This document shows positions 60,031 through 64,000 of a stretch of DNA of 64,000 nucleotides, one piece after another. The translations under genes and the position numbers were made by a program. This DNA comes from RGIG3102 sp045633415. GTDB lineage: Bacteria; Bacillota; Clostridia; Oscillospirales; Ruminococcaceae. Location of the stretch: contig JAZQYH010000012.1 in NCBI GenBank assembly GCA_045633415.1, positions 1 through 64,000 on the forward strand, read 5' to 3'. Every line of letters starts with the position of its first letter. Within the stretch, counting starts at the first letter, position 1. The notes under the pieces are model-generated. The model did not search any database. It was not told the origin of the DNA and saw nothing but the letters and a program-made list of their open reading frames with translations.

Positions 60031-60738
60031 TTATAATTGTGTTAAGATGTTGTATGCAAATTCGGACAATTTTTCCATAACAGAGTAGTCATATGTTTCA
60101 CCGAGAATTTCATTGTTTGAAACACCCTTTACGGAAAGTGCTGGAATATTGAACCTGTCTGCAACCTGATACATTGCATATCCTTCCATATCCTCACCAC
60201 ATACACCATACTCATTGTAAAACAGCATTATTTTGTCATATTCTTTATTCCATATATCACCAGAGCCAAGTCTGCCGAATAAAACTTCCGTATCAGCAAT
60301 TTCAGTTGCCACTTTCAGAAGTTTTTCGGCTGATTTATAAATAACAGGGGAGTTGTCTATGCTTTCGCTGAAAGTTACAAGTTTTGCTCTGGACAGGCTG
60401 ATACCGCTGCCTGCCGGTGCGGCATCAAACATAGTGGAGTTGATATTGATACAATCTTCTATAACAACAATGCTGTCTTTATGTATATCGCCATAACCAC
60501 CGATAATACCATAGTTGAAAAAGTAATCAGGGGAGTATTTCACAGAAAGATATGTAATCATAGCACCCATGTTCACCATACCTACACCAGAAATGCAAAT
60601 AAGTATGTTATTGCCGTTAAAATTTCCACGATATATTTCAAACCCATATTCAACTGTGCTTTCAAGCCCGGACAGTTTGCTTATCAATGCATCAGCCTCG
60701 CTTTTCATAGCACATACAACAGCTATTGTTTTTTCCAT
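60031..60738 (-). CDS. Purine nucleosidase-like protein (MTAN/futalosine hydrolase fold)
   Basis: A 235-residue member of the nucleoside phosphorylase/MTAN family. It has AVVCAMKSEADAL near 6-18, GVGMVNMGAM near 51-60, and the ribose-binding GEDMEGYAMYQVADRF near 181-196 (D183-M184-E185). MTAN enzymes use a catalytic Asp in an ISD motif; this protein has VSN (Asn208). Futalosine hydrolase also has Asn there by my recollection, so the substrate may not be methylthioadenosine. ATG at 60738 follows GAGGAG; the frame opens further upstream without a site. Confidence 0.8.
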   Translation of the reverse strand: MEKTIAVVCAMKSEADALISKLSGLESTVEYGFEIYRGNFNGNNILICISGVGMVNMGAMITYLSVKYSPDYFFNYGIIGGYGDIHKDSIVVIEDCININSTMFDAAPAGSGISLSRAKLVTFSESIDNSPVIYKSAEKLLKVATEIADTEVLFGRLGSGDIWNKEYDKIMLFYNEYGVCGEDMEGYAMYQVADRFNIPALSVKGVSNNEILGETYDYSVMEKLSEFAYNILTQL

Positions 60739-60854
60739 GATATTCTCCTCGTTCAATGTAAATTTATATTTCCAGTATAACAATTTTGATAAATATATTC
60801 AATATGGGATATACCTGTAAAAAGCATACAATATACTCATTGAATAAAAATTGC

Positions 60855-60883
60855 TTGCATTTTCAATCTCTTTATGGTATTAT
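60855..60883 (+). promoter_or_regulatory. Promoter of tRNA-Ala
   Basis: TTGCAT at 60855-60860 and TATTAT at 60878-60883 with 17 bases between, 20 bases before the tRNA. Confidence 0.65.
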
Positions 60884-60902
60884 AAATAAGCAAAATTTAT
60901 AT

Positions 60903-60977
<75 letters not shown>

Positions 60978-60978
<1 letters not shown>

Positions 60979-61008
60979 AAGACCTGATTTTTATCAGGTC
61001 TTTTTATT
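60978..61008 (+). terminator. Intrinsic terminator of tRNA-Ala
   Basis: An 11-bp stem AAAGACCTGAT / ATCAGGTCTTT with a TTTT loop, followed by TTATTTT. Confidence 0.9.
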
Positions 61009-61049
61009 TTTGCCATTTATAAAAATATAACAAATTAATCATTGCAATG

Positions 61050-61078
61050 TTGATTTAATTTGTTGTAAATGTTATATT
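61050..61078 (+). promoter_or_regulatory. Likely promoter of the C69 dipeptidase gene
   Basis: TTGATT at 61050-61055 and TATATT at 61073-61078 with a 17-base spacer, 38 bases before the ATG. Confidence 0.55.
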
Positions 61079-61116
61079 AAAATAAAATAACATTTATTTA
61101 ATAAATGGAGGTACGT

Positions 61117-62625
61117 ATGACAAAATTGGTATATGAATATATGGGTTCAGACAGAGGCAACTGCTCCACAGCTATCGTTGGTAAAAATGCATCTGTTACT
61201 GGTAAAGTTCTGCTGGCACACAATGAAGACGATACAGAAGCTGTTGTGCAGACACATCTTGTTCCCAGAATCAAACACAAACCAGGTACAGTTATCACAT
61301 TTGCTGATGCCAAGGCAGTTATTCCACAGGTGGAAGAAACTTATTCTTACTACTGGTCAGAAGTGCGCTGCGAAGGCGGTATTTCCTTTGCAGATGGCTT
61401 TGTAAACGAGTTTGGTGTAGCAGTAGTATCAAATGCCTGCCGCCCAAGTAAAGACGCTACAGGTCATCCTAGCGACAACAGAGAAGCTTATGGCATTGGC
61501 TACGGTATTCGCCGTCTTGTAGCTGAAAGAGCAAAAACAGCACGTGAAGGCGTACAGGTTATTGCACAGCTTGTTGAAGAATTCGGCTATTTCTCATCCC
61601 GTTCTTATCAGGTTGTAGATAAGGATGAAGCATGGGTTGTACAGGTTCCAAAAGGCTTTAACGTTGTTGCACAGCGTGTAGGCGATGATGAAGTTTACTA
61701 CATCCCTAACTGGTATACAATCCATAAAATTGACCTTAATGACAAAGATAACTACTATGCATCACCAAATCTTATCCCACACGCTGTTGAAAATGGTTGG
61801 TATACACCTGCTGTTGATGGTGATTGGTCAGACTTTGACTTTGCAAAAGTTTATCAGGATGGTCAGATGAAACGGTATAACATCTACCGTGCAAGAAATG
61901 CATGGAGAATCCTCAAAGGTGTTGAACTTGGTCTTGATGAATTGAAACCATTCTCAATGAAAGCAGAGAAAAAATATTCTGCAGACGATTTGAAAGAAGT
62001 AATGCGTGCTCATTACATAGGCACAGCTGATGATGAAACAAATGGTCTTGAAAAGAACCCACATCGTGGTTACTATTCACCAACTACAATCTGTAACCCA
62101 ATGACAGTAGAAAGCATTGTTGTGGAATTTAATGATGATATCAACCTGACAAGAATGTTGCGTGCCGCACCAAAAGGCTGTGTATCACCATATACACCTT
62201 GGTACCCAGTAGCACTTACAAGAATTCCAAAAGGCTACAACTGGATGAGCCCACAGGCTTCACAGGCAGCACATTTCTATGTAGACAACGAAGAACTGGT
62301 TTACTCACCAGACAAAGCTTTCTGGGCATTTAAAGTTTTGCTGTACTTTACAGAATTTGATTACAAAGGTACACATAAAGTAATCGAAGAAGAAATTGCA
62401 AAACTGGAAAAAGGCTGGGAACTGGAAAAAGACGCTGTAGAAGGCGCATATAAAGCTCTGAAAACAGTGGACGAAGTAGCTGCAAAAGAATATCTGACAC
62501 AGTATACATGTGCACAGGCACAGAAATCCTGGGATTGGGCACATTATATGATTTCCAAACTTGGCGAAGCCAGAATTATGGACAACTGCAAAGTATGGAA
62601 CGATGAAAACGAATTCGGCGAATAA
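61117..62625 (+). CDS. C69 family dipeptidase (PepD-like)
   Basis: A 502-residue Ntn-hydrolase of the C69 family, which cleaves dipeptides and needs autoprocessing to expose an N-terminal Cys. The candidate is Cys16 in NCSTAIVGKNASVTGKVLLAHNEDD, the family signature around the nucleophile. Further matches are SNACRPSKDATGHPSD near 104 and YQVVDKDEAWVVQVPKGFNVVAQRV near 164-188. No signal peptide is seen, so it is cytosolic. ATG at 61117 is chosen because GGAGGT precedes it. Single-gene unit ending in a terminator. Confidence 0.92.
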   Translation: MTKLVYEYMGSDRGNCSTAIVGKNASVTGKVLLAHNEDDTEAVVQTHLVPRIKHKPGTVITFADAKAVIPQVEETYSYYWSEVRCEGGISFADGFVNEFGVAVVSNACRPSKDATGHPSDNREAYGIGYGIRRLVAERAKTAREGVQVIAQLVEEFGYFSSRSYQVVDKDEAWVVQVPKGFNVVAQRVGDDEVYYIPNWYTIHKIDLNDKDNYYASPNLIPHAVENGWYTPAVDGDWSDFDFAKVYQDGQMKRYNIYRARNAWRILKGVELGLDELKPFSMKAEKKYSADDLKEVMRAHYIGTADDETNGLEKNPHRGYYSPTTICNPMTVESIVVEFNDDINLTRMLRAAPKGCVSPYTPWYPVALTRIPKGYNWMSPQASQAAHFYVDNEELVYSPDKAFWAFKVLLYFTEFDYKGTHKVIEEEIAKLEKGWELEKDAVEGAYKALKTVDEVAAKEYLTQYTCAQAQKSWDWAHYMISKLGEARIMDNCKVWNDENEFGE

Positions 62626-62642
62626 TTGAATTATTGCAAACT

Positions 62643-62668
62643 AAAAGGCAGGGAAGACCCTGCCTTTT
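62643..62668. terminator. Bidirectional terminator between C69 and GLUG genes
   Basis: An 11-bp stem AAAAGGCAGGG / CCCTGCCTTTT with an AAGA loop, followed by TT; it lies between convergent genes. Confidence 0.88.
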
Positions 62669-62671
62669 TTA

Positions 62672-64000
62672 TTATTTTGCTTTTACTCCTACCGAAGAAT
62701 TTACACCAACATAGCTGACGGTTTTAACACCTGATACTTTGGAGGAATCATAAGTACAGTTATAGAAACTACTGCTTTCACAAGTTGCACTGAATGCACC
62801 AACATGTTTAGGGGTATCATTGATTGTAAGGGATGTGCTTGTATCGCAGTCATAGACATGACAGCCTATGGATGTACCGATAAACCCGCCTATTCTGAAA
62901 GGTGAAGGATTTACCTCGTTTACAGCATTTGGTTTTTTGGAAGCTGTTATGCTACCTTTAGCTGTGGATTTTTCTATATATCCATAGTGAATCATACCTG
63001 CAAAGTTACCTACTTCGCTGTAACCGCTTACATCTGCATTTACAGTGCAATCTTTGATTACACCATAGCTCAACTGATTGTTGTATTTTGCTCCATCTTC
63101 GTTCAATCCATAGAGATGGCCTACAAGACCGCCAGTCTTTTCGCCACCTATTACAGTGCCTGATGCTGAACAGTTTTTGATAGCACCATTACAGTAACCT
63201 GCCAACAGGCCGGAGCCTTTTGCTCCGGAAAAAGTTTTATCACCAGAAGGTTTCACAACAGCATTTTCTATATTGAGGTTCTGTACTGTACCGCCTGCTG
63301 TAATTCTGGAAAACAGACCAGCATAGAAATATCCGCCATCATAGGAGATGGTAAAATTACTTAATGTATGCCCGTTACCATCAAATTTGGCGCCAAAGCC
63401 ACCTGCAGCTGTCTGTACGCCATTGGTTTTGGTTTCATCTTTTGTGCCAATTGGAGTGATTTCTGCTCCGTTAAAGTTAATGTCAGCTTTCAGTACATAT
63501 AGTTTTTGATTGCACAGGTCACCATATGTATTTATTTCTTTGGTAGCGGCTTTGAAATCAGCAACAGTGTATATTTCAACAATTCTTGGTGTTTCTGAAA
63601 ATTCAGGGATAACTTCAACAGCGCTTTTTATTCTCCATAACTCAGGTATGCTTTTATACTCTTTTTTCAATATTTCAGGTAATTCTTCCACAGCCTGTTT
63701 TTCCATAGTGAATGATATTCTGTCATACAACTCATCATTGTAGTATCTGTCAAAAATTGCGGTGAAATGTGTTTCATCAGATTGTTCAAGAGAGATAAAT
63801 TCAAGGCGGCAATTATAAACTATATAGTCTGTTGTCCACTGTTTATCGGCATATGTAGAAGGAGCTGTCCACCAGCCTGCAGGCAATTTACCGGCATGTA
63901 AGAACTGATATACATCCATCAGCCTGCCGTATGTAACAGTGTAGCTATCTGTGTTTTCTGTTTTGTATTCTTTACTCAAAAGTCCTTTTTCATTTAAAAA
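62672..64000 (-). CDS. GLUG-repeat surface protein (5' end outside window)
   Basis: At least 443 codons of the C-terminal part are in view. The frame stays open to the right edge and no convincing start with a signal peptide is present, so the N-terminus probably lies outside; a TTG at 63977-63979 has only a weak AGGA. After a mixed N-terminal domain, the second half repeats units such as GGLVGHLYG, GNFAGMIHYG, GGFIGTSIG, each preceded by an xIxNCxxxG strand turn. This is the GLUG/beta-helix pattern of Gram-positive surface proteins and adhesins. No LPXTG anchor is seen at the C-terminus (VGVNSSVGVKAK). Confidence 0.75.
   Translation of the reverse strand, partial: FLNEKGLLSKEYKTENTDSYTVTYGRLMDVYQFLHAGKLPAGWWTAPSTYADKQWTTDYIVYNCRLEFISLEQSDETHFTAIFDRYYNDELYDRISFTMEKQAVEELPEILKKEYKSIPELWRIKSAVEVIPEFSETPRIVEIYTVADFKAATKEINTYGDLCNQKLYVLKADINFNGAEITPIGTKDETKTNGVQTAAGGFGAKFDGNGHTLSNFTISYDGGYFYAGLFSRITAGGTVQNLNIENAVVKPSGDKTFSGAKGSGLLAGYCNGAIKNCSASGTVIGGEKTGGLVGHLYGLNEDGAKYNNQLSYGVIKDCTVNADVSGYSEVGNFAGMIHYGYIEKSTAKGSITASKKPNAVNEVNPSPFRIGGFIGTSIGCHVYDCDTSTSLTINDTPKHVGAFSATCESSSFYNCTYDSSKVSGVKTVSYVGVNSSVGVKAK

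Overview
The window reads as chromosome of a low-GC Gram-positive bacterium of the Clostridia. The support is a set of Firmicutes-type features: sigma-A style TTGACA/TATAAT promoters, strong AGGAGG ribosome sites, frequent TTG and GTG starts, a CIRCE operator, SAM-I, FMN and lysine riboswitches, RecD2, PcrA, Mini-RNase III, DUF951, DUF4364, the YmfF/YmfH peptidase pair and a Gram-positive type SRP RNA. Ribosomal protein L27 begins directly with its mature sequence and no Prp protease gene lies between rplU and rpmA. From memory this fits some Oscillospiraceae/Ruminococcaceae-like lineages better than Bacilli, but I cannot place the genus. I see no insertion sequence, prophage, CRISPR array or rRNA.

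Layout. 1-6.5 kb (mostly minus strand): a GNAT enzyme cut by the edge, a DHHW/MBOAT pair for O-acylation of an exported polymer, metK under a SAM-I riboswitch, an APH-like kinase and two lipoproteins. 6.6-12.4 kb: a divergent FMN-lipoprotein / Gx (EetB-like) membrane protein pair, groES-groEL behind a variant CIRCE, an MscS channel, and ribU under an FMN riboswitch. 12.4-21 kb: Nudix, YhhN and FMN reductase genes, an amidohydrolase behind a lysine riboswitch, then recD2-comF-mreB and a YgjP-type metalloprotein. 21-31 kb: pcrA, thyX-tmk, two acyltransferase-fold genes, a MATE pump, mltG and a U32 (TrhP-like) gene. 31-35 kb: an APC permease, an EFR1 ferredoxin, an unrecognised Cys-rich ORF, pduL and a membrane-anchored XRE regulator.

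35-46 kb is the densest housekeeping part: SRP RNA-dnaX-ybaB-recR, an ACT protein (pheB) coupled to a truncated aspartokinase, ymfF-ymfH-lgt-folD, rplU-rpmA, obgE and mrnC. 46-58 kb: a MarR gene divergent from an APC permease, DUF4364, a transaldolase-like aldolase, an S1 protein, DUF951-prfA-sua5-coaE-slt-M18 peptidase, and a membrane pyrophosphatase. 58-64 kb: an MBL protein, a nucleotidyltransferase, an MTAN-like nucleosidase, tRNA-Ala(GGC), a C69 dipeptidase and a GLUG-repeat surface protein that runs off the right edge.

Most transcription units end in clear intrinsic terminators, which makes unit borders readable. The most unusual items are (1) a lysine riboswitch in front of a YtcJ-type amidohydrolase rather than a lysine biosynthesis or transport gene, (2) an aspartokinase relative that has lost its catalytic N-terminus but kept both ACT domains, joined to an ACT/PheB gene, (3) a CIRCE with a compensatory C-to-G change in both arms, and (4) the divergent flavin-lipoprotein/EetB-like pair with repeats around its promoter. 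No complete novel multi-gene system is evident; items 1 and 2 are the best leads.
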